Notes: generated from the sequence alone by a model not told the origin. A DNA stretch of 64,000 nt from Colwellia demingiae (GCF_007954275.1 NZ_VOLT01000001.1:372001-436000), one strand, 5' to 3'. Counted from the stretch's first letter, positions 8,572 through 18,240 are shown. Translations and numbers: made by a program.

Positions 8572-9345
8572 TTATCTCTTTTGTTGCCCTTTTTTAGTGT
8601 CCATTAGCTCTCGATGTGTACTTAGACTAGGAACTTTTACGGGCCGGAACCCAGATCGAATCTGCCATTTTGGTTTAATTGGTGTTAATGGTAATACTCT
8701 TTTTTTCGCGACAATCACATAAACAGAACCTAAAGCAGGCAGGTAGTTTTTTGCCAACTTGTGCCATCTTTGTTCTAAGCTGTCAGTGCTGACCTTGCCC
8801 GTTAAGCTACTATGTAAACAACGTTGGTCAGCTAAAATTTCAAAACCCATTAAATGTAGCCAATCTTTGATTCTCATCGGCGAGAAGAAATGTTCATTCC
8901 AAGGTGTTTTGCTTCGTCTATACGGTAATAAACGATTTAACCCAACAAGGCTTAGTGGATTAAATCCGGTTAAAACTAAGTAACCATTAGGAATCAAAAC
9001 TCTATTAGCTTCACGGACCACATGATGAGGATCAAGGGAAAACTCCAATGCATGACTTAACAAACAAACATCAACACTATGCTCTTGCAAAGGTAAATCA
9101 TCAATATCTCCAACTACATTAGCTAAGCCATTCTTAATGCTAATACTTACTTGATGATTAATAGTGCAGTCAGGTATCTCAATTTCACTACTTAATGCAC
9201 CAAGCTTAATTAAATGATAACCAAAAAACTTTTGCCACCAAGGAGCCAGCTCTTGCTCTATTGCCTTTTTAATTACCTCTCCATTAGGCAATGCCTGCCA
9301 TGAGCTAGGGTAATGTGGCTGTCGAAAAGCTAACGCAGGTTTCAT
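8572..9345 (-). CDS. SAM-dependent methyltransferase (YafS-like)
   Basis: Class I methyltransferase of about 257 residues. The AdoMet loop is degenerate at the first strand, but the family core CLLSHALEFSLDPHHVVREANRVLIPNGYLVLTGFNPLSL is clear, followed by the FFSPMRIKDWLHLMGFEI segment. A methyltransferase divergent from gloB is the same arrangement as yafS in enterics. The longer open frame to 9393 begins with TTG and would run into the gloB promoter; the ATG at 9345 has a GAAGA site and is preferred. The substrate is unknown. Confidence 0.78.
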   Translation of the reverse strand: MKPALAFRQPHYPSSWQALPNGEVIKKAIEQELAPWWQKFFGYHLIKLGALSSEIEIPDCTINHQVSISIKNGLANVVGDIDDLPLQEHSVDVCLLSHALEFSLDPHHVVREANRVLIPNGYLVLTGFNPLSLVGLNRLLPYRRSKTPWNEHFFSPMRIKDWLHLMGFEILADQRCLHSSLTGKVSTDSLEQRWHKLAKNYLPALGSVYVIVAKKRVLPLTPIKPKWQIRSGFRPVKVPSLSTHRELMDTKKGQQKR

Positions 9346-9423
9346 AGAGTCTTCTTTTAGGCGTATAATGATGTTAAGTATATTCTTATTCAAGTATATA
9401 ACGAACTACAGGTAAAATCTCAT

Positions 9424-10221
9424 ATGACTAACTCTCACCAAATTGTTACTGCAATTAAAGCGTTTAATGATAATTACATTTGGGCTATATCTAGCGAAAA
9501 CAAGGATAAAATTGCACTAGTCGATCCTGGTGATGCTGTAGTATGCATAGAGTACCTGCAGGAAAACAATTTGGCGTTATCTGCCATTTTGATCACCCAC
9601 TATCACAAAGATCATGTTGGTGGTATTGAAAAACTCCTTGAGTATTCCAAAGATAAAGCTTGGCCTGTAACTGTTTACGGGCCAGCTACTGAAAATATTG
9701 CCCAACTCGATATCACACTTAAAGAAAACGATACCGTTGACTTAACGGATCTTAATTGTCAGTTTACTGTGCTCGACTTACCGGGTCATACCAAGGGTCA
9801 TATTGCTTACTATAACGAAAAGATGGTTTTTTGTGGGGACACATTATTCTCAGGTGGTTGTGGTCGTTTGTTCGAAGGGACTCCTCAGCAAATGCATCAC
9901 TCTCTGACTAAGCTTTCAAACTTAGCAGCGGATACGCTAATTTATTGTGCTCATGAATATACCCAAGCGAACTTAGCCTTTGCTTTAGCGGTAGAGCCTA
10001 ATAATATTGACCTGCATAACTATGCAGAGCAAGTAAACGTAAAGCGTCAACAAAACCAAGCAACTATTCCAAGTAATATAGCGCTAGAACTGCAGATAAA
10101 TCCTTTTCTACGTTGCCATGAACACTCTATTAAACTTGCTGCACAAACTTATAGTAAACAAACTCAAGGTAATGATAGTGAAGTTTTTTCAGCGATTAGG
10201 GCGTGGAAGGATAATTTTTAA
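9424..10221 (+). CDS. gloB: Hydroxyacylglutathione hydrolase (glyoxalase II)
   Basis: Metallo-beta-lactamase-fold hydrolase of 265 residues that splits S-D-lactoylglutathione to D-lactate and glutathione in methylglyoxal detoxification. The metal motif THYHKDHVGG (HxHxDH) is near residue 59, the third histidine region is PGHTKGHIAYY, the bridging Asp is in FCGDTLFSGGCGRLFEG and the last His in CAHEYT. The C-terminal glyoxalase II domain ends with FSAIRAWKDNF. It is divergent from the methyltransferase gene and upstream of mltD, as in E. coli. Confidence 0.93.
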   Translation: MTNSHQIVTAIKAFNDNYIWAISSENKDKIALVDPGDAVVCIEYLQENNLALSAILITHYHKDHVGGIEKLLEYSKDKAWPVTVYGPATENIAQLDITLKENDTVDLTDLNCQFTVLDLPGHTKGHIAYYNEKMVFCGDTLFSGGCGRLFEGTPQQMHHSLTKLSNLAADTLIYCAHEYTQANLAFALAVEPNNIDLHNYAEQVNVKRQQNQATIPSNIALELQINPFLRCHEHSIKLAAQTYSKQTQGNDSEVFSAIRAWKDNF

Positions 10222-10469
10222 ACCTTCAATTAATAAGGCTTAGATGGGCATTATGATTTTTATAAGGGCCTCCAAATGGATATAAGTTGTTATAAAAGTA
10301 GTAGAAATTATCCTGAACAGACTGCCAAAGCTGATTATTCTCTTGTACCTATATCTTGCTTCTAAGCCGCTACATTATTGCTAACTAGCCAATAAATTAG
10401 TCCGATTGGTATTAAACATGCTAATCTGCTCAATTATTTTTAATTCCTGCTGATTTTAACTGGTTATTC
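10222..10469. other. Intergenic region before mltD with a dispersed repeat copy
   Basis: About 250 bp with no gene. Positions 10392-10413 are, in reverse complement, nearly identical to a segment at 31117-31138 before deoD (AATACCAATCGGAC followed by a TAATTTAT tail). The rest shows no clear promoter or terminator. Confidence 0.5.
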
Positions 10470-12128
10470 ATGAAGTATTTATTATTACCCGTTGTAGTTC
10501 TTTTAGCCGGCTGTCAAAGCCTATCCCAAAGTGATGGTAATGCCATTACTGACAATTCAGATTCGCAAGTTGAAACTGCTCATCCAGTTGAGATTAATCA
10601 AGCGTTATTAGCAGATGAAAGCATTGACGTTATCCATCCTGTTGCTGATGTTGACTTCTCTTTAAATAATACCTTAAAAGATCAAAAAGCTATTGATGAG
10701 AATAATATTTGGCCACGCATTCGTAGCCAATTAACGTTTGATATTCCAAATCAAAAACGTCTTGTCTCTCAGAGAAACTGGTATGTAAAGCACCCTAGTT
10801 ACCTTAAACGTGTTGCTAAACGTGCCGAGCCTTTCCTCTATTACATTGTTCAAGAGTTAGAAAAGAATGACATGCCTATCGAGCTGGCTTTCTTACCTAT
10901 TGTAGAAAGTGCTTTTGACCCCTTTGCTTATTCGCATGGTCGCGCTTCAGGTATGTGGCAATTCGTGCCGGGTACAGGCGAGCGCTTTGGTATGAAGCAG
11001 AACTGGTGGTATGACGGCAGACGTGATGTCGTTGCTTCAACCGAAGGCGCTATTCAATACCTAAAATATTTGCACAAGTTTTTCGATGGCGATTGGATGC
11101 TCGCATTAGCGGCATATAATTCTGGCGAAGGTCGCGTTAGAAAAGCCGTGAGAAAGAACAAACGTCTAGGTAAACCGACCGATTTTTGGTCGCTTGATTT
11201 ACCAAAAGAAACACGTGCTTATGTGCCAAAACTATTAGCCTTGGCTGATATTGTAAAGCGCCCTGAAGACTTTAATTTATCACTTTATTCAATCGATAAT
11301 AAAAGTGTCTTAAGCCAAGTAGATATTAAGTCACAGCTCGATTTAGCTAAAGCTGCAACATTAGCAGGCTTATCATTAGCTGAATTACAGCGTTTAAACC
11401 CTGGTTTCAACCGCTGGGCTACTGATCCTGACGGCCCTCACCGTTTATTATTGCCTTCTCATAGTGTGGCAAAGTTTGAGCTAGGCCTGAATAAGCTGAG
11501 TAAAAAAGATCGACTCGCTTGGCAGCGCTATAAAATTAAAAGCGGTGACAACTTAGGCCTTATTGCTAATAAATTTAATACGCGTGTTGATTTGATACAA
11601 CAAGTGAATAACATTAAAGGTAATCAGATACGTGCTGGAAAACACTTACTTATTCCTGTCGCGGCTAAATCATTAGATAGTTATGTTTTCTCACAAGAAC
11701 AACGTATTGCTAAAAAACAAAATAGACCACAAAAGGGTCGCAAGCTTGTTCACACCGTTAAATCTGGTGATAATTTATGGGACATTGGACGTAAATATAA
11801 AGTAAATAGCAAAAGTATTGCTAAATGGAATGGTTTTGCCCCAAGAGATACCTTAAAACTCGGTCAAAAATTAGTGATTTGGCAAAAAAGTAATACCAAA
11901 TCAAATAAGTCGAACTATGCCAACAGTAAAACGGGTAATCGTGTCGAAAACGCCATAATGCGAAATATTACTTATAAAGTACTACGTGGAGACTCTTTCG
12001 CTCGCATAGCCGATAAGTTTAATGTTCGTATTAGTGATATTGAACGTTGGAATAATCTTGATAGAAAGAAGTACTTACAGCCAGGTCAGCGATTAAAGCT
12101 TTCTGTAGACGTAACTAATAATATTTAA
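10470..12128 (+). CDS. mltD: Membrane-bound lytic murein transglycosylase D with three LysM domains
   Basis: Lipoprotein of 552 residues that cuts the glycan strands of peptidoglycan, leaving anhydromuramic ends. The signal ends in a lipobox (LLAGC at residues 11-15). The SLT domain (approximately 125-270) has the catalytic Glu146 in LPIVESAFDPFAYS, then ASGMWQFVPGTGERFGM and ALAAYNSGEGRVRKA. Three LysM modules follow, starting YKIKSGDNL (approximately 353), HTVKSGDNL (approximately 429) and YKVLRGDSF (approximately 504), which bind the cell wall. The neighbouring gloB and the domain order match E. coli mltD. A strong terminator ends the transcript. Confidence 0.93.
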   Translation: MKYLLLPVVVLLAGCQSLSQSDGNAITDNSDSQVETAHPVEINQALLADESIDVIHPVADVDFSLNNTLKDQKAIDENNIWPRIRSQLTFDIPNQKRLVSQRNWYVKHPSYLKRVAKRAEPFLYYIVQELEKNDMPIELAFLPIVESAFDPFAYSHGRASGMWQFVPGTGERFGMKQNWWYDGRRDVVASTEGAIQYLKYLHKFFDGDWMLALAAYNSGEGRVRKAVRKNKRLGKPTDFWSLDLPKETRAYVPKLLALADIVKRPEDFNLSLYSIDNKSVLSQVDIKSQLDLAKAATLAGLSLAELQRLNPGFNRWATDPDGPHRLLLPSHSVAKFELGLNKLSKKDRLAWQRYKIKSGDNLGLIANKFNTRVDLIQQVNNIKGNQIRAGKHLLIPVAAKSLDSYVFSQEQRIAKKQNRPQKGRKLVHTVKSGDNLWDIGRKYKVNSKSIAKWNGFAPRDTLKLGQKLVIWQKSNTKSNKSNYANSKTGNRVENAIMRNITYKVLRGDSFARIADKFNVRISDIERWNNLDRKKYLQPGQRLKLSVDVTNNI

Positions 12129-12177
12129 GATCTAGTGCTTACTTTCATTTAGCTAGGTCTAGCAAGTTGAGACATTT

Positions 12178-12208
12178 AAAAAAAGCGAGCCTCGAGGCTC
12201 GCTTTTTT
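12178..12208. terminator. Strong bidirectional rho-independent terminator
   Basis: Stem AAAAAGCGAGCC / GGCTCGCTTTTT with a TCGA loop, an A-run before and a T-run after. It serves mltD from the left and the small lipoprotein gene from the right. Confidence 0.9.
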
Positions 12209-12240
12209 ATTGTCTTTTTGCCTGCCGAGTAAAATAAACG

Positions 12241-12738
12241 TTATAAGCGCTGGCTGGTAAAGTCGACAAAAAATGTTTGAGTTTTATCTTTTAATTCTAC
12301 CGTTATCCACAAACGCCACACCATTTGTTCTTCACTGCAATTTGCCAATAAGCTTTGTGCTAAATAAACATTATCTTTTTCAGTAGGCTCAAAAAATACC
12401 GGTACCTTACCCATAAACATATCTCTGCCCTCGAGATAAGCAGATACTTTAGTAATACTCTTTATAGGACTTTGCTGAGAAGTTGGTGTTAGCTCAATAA
12501 AAAATGGTAGCTCAGTTTTAACCTTGTCCAATAACTTATGCTGAGAAAATTTAACATTAAAGTTGGCAAACTCTGTATTGATTTCACATTGACTCTGACT
12601 ATCAATACATTGTGCAACTAGGGCACTAGCAATATTTTCAGAGCTCTTTTCACTTACTGGTTTACAGCCACTAATGAATAATAAACAACCAACAAGAGGA
12701 AGCCACTTTAATACGTTATTAAACCTATTATTACACAC
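12241..12738 (-). CDS. Small putative lipoprotein of unknown function
   Basis: I do not recognise a family. The protein is about 165 residues, begins with a basic-hydrophobic signal and a lipobox-like LLFISGC, and then a Ser/Glu-rich linker. The mature part is beta-rich with a GRDMFMGKVPVFFE segment and a C-terminal VWRLWITVELKDKTQTFFVDF, as in small periplasmic domains with two conserved Cys (SQCEI and ANCSEE). The frame extends to a TTG at 12762, but the GTG at 12738 has an AGGTAGG ribosome site. Its position upstream of the respiratory cluster is suggestive only. Confidence 0.55.
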   Translation of the reverse strand: MCNNRFNNVLKWLPLVGCLLFISGCKPVSEKSSENIASALVAQCIDSQSQCEINTEFANFNVKFSQHKLLDKVKTELPFFIELTPTSQQSPIKSITKVSAYLEGRDMFMGKVPVFFEPTEKDNVYLAQSLLANCSEEQMVWRLWITVELKDKTQTFFVDFTSQRL

Positions 12739-12990
12739 TGAAAAACCTACCTTTTGCTGCAAAGTTGTTATTATCCACTAACGCCAGTAAACTAGCTACC
12801 CTAAGTCTTAGTTAACTAATATCATTAAAACGAACTAAATGAGCTTTATAAATAGTTTAAATATCTAATAACATTGTTGCGATCAATAGCCAGCTATTAC
12901 TCAATTAAGCGCCTTGTTCTTGAAAATTTACTCACCTTAAAGTTTGAACCATCAGTTAATTTAATTGATATAACATACTCGTTGTAAGTA

Positions 12991-13776
12991 ATGACCCTAT
13001 CTAGTAAAACGACAAAGAAAAATGCTACACAGCATAAGCATCCACGATACGTTGACTGTGATAACTGCTCGATGCAAGCCATCTGTCAGCCGATTGGCTC
13101 TGATAATCAGGCTATTGATTTAACCAATAACTATCTAACTAGACGTGTTGAAGTTAGCACTGAACAAAGTTCATCACTGCCGCTAAATCAATCAACAGAT
13201 GCTATATTATTTGAACAAGCTAAGCCACTAACCGCTATATTCGCAGTATGTTCAGGGACCTTCAAGTTATGTCAGAAAAATGATGAGGGCGTTGAAAGAA
13301 TTGTTGGTTTTAGGTTTCCTGGTGAACTGATGGCTGAAGATGCTTTATTTTTAGAAACTTATAACTACAGTGCAGTTGCCTTAGGTGATAACTCAGTTTG
13401 TGAGGTTTTTGTAGACTCGCTTTCTGCCTGTTCCCAATTAGCACCAGAATTACAGCAAAACTTAATTCAGTTACTAACGAAACAAAGCTACGAACAGCAA
13501 CGTAATGCTCAAGCGATAACGGGTAAAAAATCTGCTGATTGCTTATTGGCTGCATTTTTACTCAATATTTGCCAGCGTAATGCTAAACATTCAGGCAATG
13601 AAACAACAATAGAGTTAACTATCAGTCGTCAGGATATTGCCTGCTTCTTAGGTATGCGTCGTGAAACCTTAAGCCGATTATTGTCGAAATTCCAACATGA
13701 ACAACTAATTAGCCTCAATGGAAAACAATTAACCTTATTATCCCTAAACCATTTAAAGCAGCTTTCAAATCAATAG
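12991..13776 (+). CDS. Crp/Fnr-family regulator with Fnr-type iron-sulfur cysteines (paralogue)
   Basis: Regulator of 261 residues. Cys23, Cys26 and Cys32 (CDNCSMQAIC) and Cys137 (DNSVCEVFV) match the four [4Fe-4S] ligands of Fnr. The cyclic-nucleotide-like beta roll spans approximately residues 65-150. The recognition helix RRETLSRLLSKF keeps the Glu, Ser and Arg that contact TTGAT half-sites. It is clearly diverged from the second Fnr at 21858: a longer N-terminus, a weaker dimer helix and a Cys-rich insertion. It lies immediately upstream of the cbb3 oxidase genes, so oxygen control of that operon is likely. Which of the two Fnr proteins acts there cannot be told from sequence. Confidence 0.85.
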   Translation: MTLSSKTTKKNATQHKHPRYVDCDNCSMQAICQPIGSDNQAIDLTNNYLTRRVEVSTEQSSSLPLNQSTDAILFEQAKPLTAIFAVCSGTFKLCQKNDEGVERIVGFRFPGELMAEDALFLETYNYSAVALGDNSVCEVFVDSLSACSQLAPELQQNLIQLLTKQSYEQQRNAQAITGKKSADCLLAAFLLNICQRNAKHSGNETTIELTISRQDIACFLGMRRETLSRLLSKFQHEQLISLNGKQLTLLSLNHLKQLSNQ

Positions 13777-13862
13777 AGTTCATAGAGAAAACAGCTAAAT
13801 AATTCTGTTATTTAATTCTGTCAAAAAGTCTCTAAGTAAGGTGCCCTCTATCTCTGGTAATA

Positions 13863-13895
13863 TTTATCAACGGAAAAAAAGTTAAAGTTGATAAA
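13863..13895. repeat. Inverted repeat downstream of the Fnr-like paralogue
   Basis: TTTATCAAC (13863-13871) and GTTGATAAA (13887-13895) form a 9-bp stem with a 15-nt loop. It has no T-run, so it may be a weak terminator or regulatory dyad in the long region before ccoN. Confidence 0.4.
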
Positions 13896-13977
13896 TCATT
13901 GCTAACTCATTGAGTTACTTTTATCTTTTTATTGCTCAATTAATATCCACAAGCAATTTAAGGGCAATTCTCTTTTA

Positions 13978-14020
13978 TTGATCTACATCAAATTTAAACG
14001 CGCATAGTTGTTGATTTATA
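13978..14020 (+). promoter_or_regulatory. Perfect FNR box and promoter of the ccoNOQP operon
   Basis: TTGATCTACATCAA at 13978-13991 matches the FNR consensus TTGAT-N4-ATCAA at every defined base. A TTTATA element at 14015-14020 is placed so that the start of transcription (about 14026) would be 41-42 bp from the box centre, the class II activator geometry. Expression of the high-affinity oxidase would rise when oxygen falls. Confidence 0.85.
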
Positions 14021-14072
14021 TCCTTGCCAAAGGGTAAAATTGCTGGGATTTAGACACATTTGCTTACACGGA

Positions 14073-14088
14073 TGTGACATATATCACA
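14073..14088 (+). promoter_or_regulatory. Perfect CRP-type site in the ccoN leader
   Basis: TGTGACATATATCACA fits TGTGA-N6-TCACA exactly. It lies about 50 bp downstream of the predicted FNR-dependent start and 120 bp before ccoN. A TAGTAT at 14113-14118 could be the -10 of a second, CRP-activated promoter (centre about -43). Alternatively, bound CRP might act as a roadblock. Confidence 0.7.
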
Positions 14089-14208
14089 GCTCATAGAGCA
14101 AACACACAGAGTTAGTATGAATTGTGTCCTATATCTAAGGCTTTTCATGTTTAGGTATTACAGCAAGAAATACTTTCTGATTAATAATAACACTGCGGAA
14201 TCCTTAAC

Positions 14209-15633
14209 ATGACCACAAGTAATACGTCAGCAGTAGACTACAACTTCGATGTTGTACGTCAGTTTACTGTAATGACTGTAATCTGGGGAATCGTAGGTAC
14301 ACTAGTAGGTGTACTTATCGCGGCACAATTAATTTGGCCTGCGTTAAATTTTGATACACCTTGGTTAACCTACTCCCGTCTTCGTCCACTTCATACTAAT
14401 GCTGTAATTTTTGCTTTTGGTACAAGTGCTTTATTTGCCACGTCTTATTACGTTGTGCAACGTACCTGTCAAACGCGTCTATTTGGCGGTAAATTAGCAG
14501 CCTTTACCTTTTGGGGCTGGCAAGCTGTTATCGTTGCAGCGGCTATCTCGTTACCTTTAGGTTATACCTCTACTAAAGAATACGCAGAGCTAGAATGGCC
14601 AATCGACATTCTTATTGCTGTTGTTTGGGTTTCGTACGCCATCGTCTTCTTTGGTACCTTAGTTAAACGTAAAACCTCGCATATTTACGTAGCTAACTGG
14701 TTCTTTGGTGGCTTTATCGTTACCGTTGCTGTGTTGCATATCGGTAACTCAATGGTTATACCTGTTTCGGCAATGAAATCATACTCACTATATTCTGGCG
14801 CTATAGATGCCATGATGCAGTGGTGGTATGGACATAATGCCGTTGGTTTCTTATTAACAGCTGGTTTCTTAGGTATGATGTATTACTTCGTACCAAAACA
14901 AGCTGAACGTCCTGTATATTCTTACCGTTTATCTATTGTTCATTTCTGGGCATTGATTTCTTTATACATTTGGGCTGGCCCTCATCACTTACATTACACT
15001 GCACTTCCTGATTGGGCTCAGTCAGTTGGTATGGTAATGTCTATCGTGTTATTCCTTCCTTCATGGGGTGGTATGATCAACGGTATCATGACGCTTTCTG
15101 GCGCATGGCATAAACTTCGTAGTGATCCTATTTTACGTTTCTTAATTGTTTCATTATCTTTCTACGGTATGTCTACCTTTGAAGGCCCTATGATGGCAAT
15201 AAAATCAGTTAATGCTTTATCTCATTACACTGACTGGACTGTTGGTCACGTACATTCTGGTGCTCTAGGTTGGGTTGCTATGGTTTCAATTGGTGCAATG
15301 TACCACTTAATCCCAATCTTATTTAACCAAGGTCGTATGTATAGCATGCGTCTTATCAACATTCATTTCTGGTTACACACAGCAGGTATTGTTCTTTATA
15401 TCGTAGCTATGTGGATTTCTGGTGTAATGCAAGGGTTAATGTGGAGAGCTGTAAATAGCGACGGTACATTAACATATAGCTTTGTTGAGAGTTTAACTGC
15501 TTCTTATCCATTCTATTTTATCCGCTTCATAGGTGGTGTATTAGTGGTAACTGGCTTCTTATTAATGGCTTACAACATGTTTAAAACAATTGGTGCTAAA
15601 GACAATAGTCTTAAGCCTCTTGAAGTAGCTTAA
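14209..15633 (+). CDS. ccoN: cbb3-type cytochrome c oxidase subunit I
   Basis: Catalytic haem-copper oxidase subunit of 474 residues with 12 predicted membrane helices, reduces oxygen to water in the inner membrane. The haem and CuB histidines are visible in [11 protein letters not shown] (approximately residue 63), [15 protein letters not shown] (approximately 207), [11 protein letters not shown] (approximately 258) and [15 protein letters not shown] (approximately 345). It is the first gene of ccoNOQP, 10 bp from ccoO, with a GGAA ribosome site. High oxygen affinity is typical of the class, and the FNR box upstream agrees with use under micro-oxic conditions. Confidence 0.96.
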   Translation: MTTSNTSAVDYNFDVVRQFTVMTVIWGIVGTLVGVLIAAQLIWPALNFDTPWLTYSRLRPLHTNAVIFAFGTSALFATSYYVVQRTCQTRLFGGKLAAFTFWGWQAVIVAAAISLPLGYTSTKEYAELEWPIDILIAVVWVSYAIVFFGTLVKRKTSHIYVANWFFGGFIVTVAVLHIGNSMVIPVSAMKSYSLYSGAIDAMMQWWYGHNAVGFLLTAGFLGMMYYFVPKQAERPVYSYRLSIVHFWALISLYIWAGPHHLHYTALPDWAQSVGMVMSIVLFLPSWGGMINGIMTLSGAWHKLRSDPILRFLIVSLSFYGMSTFEGPMMAIKSVNALSHYTDWTVGHVHSGALGWVAMVSIGAMYHLIPILFNQGRMYSMRLINIHFWLHTAGIVLYIVAMWISGVMQGLMWRAVNSDGTLTYSFVESLTASYPFYFIRFIGGVLVVTGFLLMAYNMFKTIGAKDNSLKPLEVA

Positions 15634-15643
15634 GGAGAGCCAT

Positions 15644-16288
15644 ATGAAAAATTCACATGAAAAAGTTGAAAAGAACGTTGGCTTATTCTTCCTCTTTACT
15701 GTCTTTGCGATCAGCATCGGTGGTTTAGTAGAAATTACGCCATTGTTCTTTCAAAAAGAATTAGCGACGCCAGTTGATAACTTAAAACCTTACACTGCCC
15801 TGCAAATGGAAGGTCGTGATATCTACATCCGTGAAGGTTGTAGTAACTGTCACAGTCAAATGATTCGTCCATTTCGTGCAGAAACAGAGCGTTACGGTCA
15901 CTACAGTGTTGCGGGCGAAAGTGTTTGGGAACATCCATTTTTATGGGGTTCTAAGCGTACTGGTCCTGATCTAGCACGTGTTGGCGGTCGTTATAGTGAT
16001 GATTGGCATATTGCCCATTTAACAGATCCTCGTTCAGTTGTGCCAGAGTCAAACATGCCTGCTTATAGCTGGTTGAACACTGATACACTTGATGGTGAGT
16101 TAACGGGTAGGAAGCTAGCAACATTTAACTTCTTAACACGTAACCGTAGTCATAAAGACGAAAACGGCAATGCAATTCCGCTTTATACTCAAGAAGAAAT
16201 TGACGGCGCTAAAGATGCTGTAAAAGGTAAAACTGAAATGAGTGCCTTGATTGCCTATTTGCAATCACTTGGCCACGCATTGAAGTAA
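15644..16288 (+). CDS. ccoO: cbb3-type cytochrome c oxidase subunit II (monohaem cytochrome c)
   Basis: Membrane-anchored cytochrome c of 214 residues with one N-terminal helix (approximately 13-35), then the haem site CSNCHSQ near residue 66 and a distal Met in ESNMPAYSW. It passes electrons from CcoP to CcoN. The AAGGAG ribosome site and a 10-bp gap to ccoN show tight co-expression. Length and motifs are standard. Confidence 0.95.
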   Translation: MKNSHEKVEKNVGLFFLFTVFAISIGGLVEITPLFFQKELATPVDNLKPYTALQMEGRDIYIREGCSNCHSQMIRPFRAETERYGHYSVAGESVWEHPFLWGSKRTGPDLARVGGRYSDDWHIAHLTDPRSVVPESNMPAYSWLNTDTLDGELTGRKLATFNFLTRNRSHKDENGNAIPLYTQEEIDGAKDAVKGKTEMSALIAYLQSLGHALK

Positions 16289-16298
16289 GCTGAGCATC

Positions 16299-16505
16299 AT
16301 GGATTACGGAACACTTAGAGGGTTTTTTGCCCTCCTTATATTGGCGTTGTTTATTATCATCGTTGTATGGTCCTATTCAAAAAAGCGTAAAGACTCATTT
16401 GATGATGTCGCAAACTCTATTTTTGAAGAAGACAAATTAGATACAGCAGATAAAACGCGTCATCCCGATAAAGAAAGCAAACAGGAGACGAATAATAATG
16501 TCTAG
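16299..16505 (+). CDS. ccoQ: cbb3-type cytochrome oxidase small subunit CcoQ/FixQ
   Basis: Protein of 68 residues with a single membrane helix (approximately 7-25) and a charged cytoplasmic tail. It has the FixQ pattern of a YGTLRGFF start and the helix followed by YSKKRKDSFDDVANSIFEED. Known CcoQ stabilises the oxidase complex. Its last bases overlap the ccoP start. Confidence 0.9.
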   Translation: MDYGTLRGFFALLILALFIIIVVWSYSKKRKDSFDDVANSIFEEDKLDTADKTRHPDKESKQETNNNV

Positions 16506-17469
16506 CTTCTGGAATATATGGGTTTGGGTTCTTACCCTTGGCTCGTTAGTAGGGTGTTTTTTACTACTACGTATGTGCTTAAAGAACTTTGCAGGCGTTA
16601 AAGAAGGCGAATCAATGGGTCATACGTTTGACGGCATTGAAGAGTTAAACAATCCTTTACCAAAATGGTGGAGCACGTTTTTCTTATTAACTATCGTTTG
16701 GGCATTTGGTTATATCGCACTTTATGGTTTAGGTAACTGGACTGGTCTTTTAGGCTGGAAAAGCTCTAACCAAGGCATTTTAAACCTTGCGGAATCAAAA
16801 GCTAAAACATTAGAGTATTTAGATAAAGACTCTGGTGTATTAGTTCAATATGACCGTGAAGTTGCCGCTGCTGATGCTAAATTTGGCCCTATCTTTGAAG
16901 CTTACGCTGCGCGTAGCATTGAAGATTTGGCTACTGATGGCGAGGCATTAAAAGTGGGTCAGCGTTTGTTCATCCAAAACTGTTCACAATGTCATGGCTC
17001 TGATGCTCACGGTACTACTGGCTTCCCTAACCTAACTGATAAAGACTGGTTATATGGCGGCACACCTGCTGTGATTAAAGAGACGATTATGAATGGTCGT
17101 ATTGCATCAGGCATGATGGCTTGGGAAGGCGCATTAGGCGGCGACCAAGGTGTTAAAGAAGTTGCAGCTTATGTTATTAGCTTAAGTGGTCGCTCAGTTG
17201 ACCCTGAATTAGCGAAAGCGGGTAAAGCTAAATTTGCTTTATGTGCTGCTTGTCATGGTCCTGATGGACAAGGTAGCTTAGCATTAGGTATGCCTATGGG
17301 CGCGCCAAACTTAACCGATAATACTTGGTTATATGGCGGTTCAAAACGTGCAATTGAAGAGTCTATCCGTAATGGTCGTGCTGGTGTTATGCCACCATGG
17401 AAAGATATTCTTGGTGAAGAAAAAGTTCACCTAATTAGTGCTTATGTTTATAGTCTTTCTCAAGATTAA
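16498..17469 (+). CDS. ccoP: cbb3-type cytochrome c oxidase subunit III (dihaem)
   Basis: Dihaem cytochrome c of 323 residues. Two N-terminal hydrophobic segments (approximately 4-26 and 57-80) are followed by two cytochrome c domains with CSQCHGSD (approximately 162) and CAACHGPD (approximately 251). Met ligands lie in the GMMAWEG and GVMPPWKD segments. It receives electrons from soluble cytochrome c and feeds CcoO. The start overlaps ccoQ by 8 bp and has a GGAGACG site. Confidence 0.95.
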   Translation: MSSFWNIWVWVLTLGSLVGCFLLLRMCLKNFAGVKEGESMGHTFDGIEELNNPLPKWWSTFFLLTIVWAFGYIALYGLGNWTGLLGWKSSNQGILNLAESKAKTLEYLDKDSGVLVQYDREVAAADAKFGPIFEAYAARSIEDLATDGEALKVGQRLFIQNCSQCHGSDAHGTTGFPNLTDKDWLYGGTPAVIKETIMNGRIASGMMAWEGALGGDQGVKEVAAYVISLSGRSVDPELAKAGKAKFALCAACHGPDGQGSLALGMPMGAPNLTDNTWLYGGSKRAIEESIRNGRAGVMPPWKDILGEEKVHLISAYVYSLSQD

Positions 17470-17550
17470 TTAATCATAATACTACTATTGAGCGGCTTAG
17501 TTCAGTCTTTGTCATTCATGACAGATTGAGCTATCCCTCAACATGAATAT

Positions 17551-17587
17551 AAAACCCTTGTTACACTTTGTAACCAAGGGTTTTTTT
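17551..17587 (+). terminator. Rho-independent terminator after ccoP
   Basis: Stem AACCCTTG-TTAC / GTAAC-CAAGGGTT with one bulge, then seven T residues. It separates ccoNOQP from fixH-ccoIS, allowing separate or read-through expression. Confidence 0.9.
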
Positions 17588-17677
17588 ATGTCTTTTAAAT
17601 AGTACAAAAGTAGATGCCAGTTGAGAATAAATGTATAATCCCACTCCATATTCTACTGTCAACGTAAGTACTTTTTT

Positions 17678-18172
17678 ATGAAAGATTCTTGGTACCGTGA
17701 GCCTTGGGCTTGGTTAGTTTTTATTCTTCCTTTTACCGCTGTTGTAGCGGGTATTGCTACTTATATTATTGCTAATACTAACCCTGATACGTTAGTGGTT
17801 GGCGATTATTATAAAAAAGGAAAATCCATTAACCTAGAAGTAGGTAAAGTAAAAACAGCCCAGAAGTTGGGGATGCGTTTTGCCCTTCAATTAAAGGATA
17901 ATGAGTTAATAATAAAACCAACGGGTATTGAAAAAGTTTTCCCCCTACTTAATGTCAGTTTTTTTCACCCTACACTTGAAGAAAAAGATTTTTATTTAGC
18001 ATTAACTCCTGATGGCAATGGCTATTTCAGACACCGCTTTGATCAAGAGATTAGTGGTAAATGGAAACTTACCTTGACCTCTTTTAAAGACAACTGGAAA
18101 ATACAAGATACTATTAACTTGCCACAAAGTGAATTTATCGATTTGATCCCTAACCCGATAAAAGCACAATAA
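17678..18172 (+). CDS. fixH: FixH family protein (cbb3 oxidase assembly)
   Basis: Protein of 164 residues with one N-terminal membrane helix (approximately 9-31) after the typical start DSWYREPWAWLVFILPFTAV and a periplasmic FixH domain. The segment DTLVVGDYYKKGKSINLE is diagnostic of the family. FixH is needed for maturation of the cbb3 oxidase, probably in copper handling with CcoI. A promoter for this second operon presumably lies in the 17590-17677 gap. Confidence 0.9.
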   Translation: MKDSWYREPWAWLVFILPFTAVVAGIATYIIANTNPDTLVVGDYYKKGKSINLEVGKVKTAQKLGMRFALQLKDNELIIKPTGIEKVFPLLNVSFFHPTLEEKDFYLALTPDGNGYFRHRFDQEISGKWKLTLTSFKDNWKIQDTINLPQSEFIDLIPNPIKAQ

Positions 18173-18207
18173 GTTATACCGTTTAAATAAATTAGCAGCA
18201 TTCTAAT

Positions 18208-18240
18208 CACTATGGTGACATCCATAAATTTACCATAGTG
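18208..18240 (+). repeat. Hairpin between fixH and ccoI
   Basis: CACTATGGT (18208-18216) and ACCATAGTG (18232-18240) form a 9-bp stem. The structure lies just before the ccoI start chosen here and overlaps the longer GTG start, which would be occluded. It may be an intercistronic processing or attenuation element. Confidence 0.5.
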
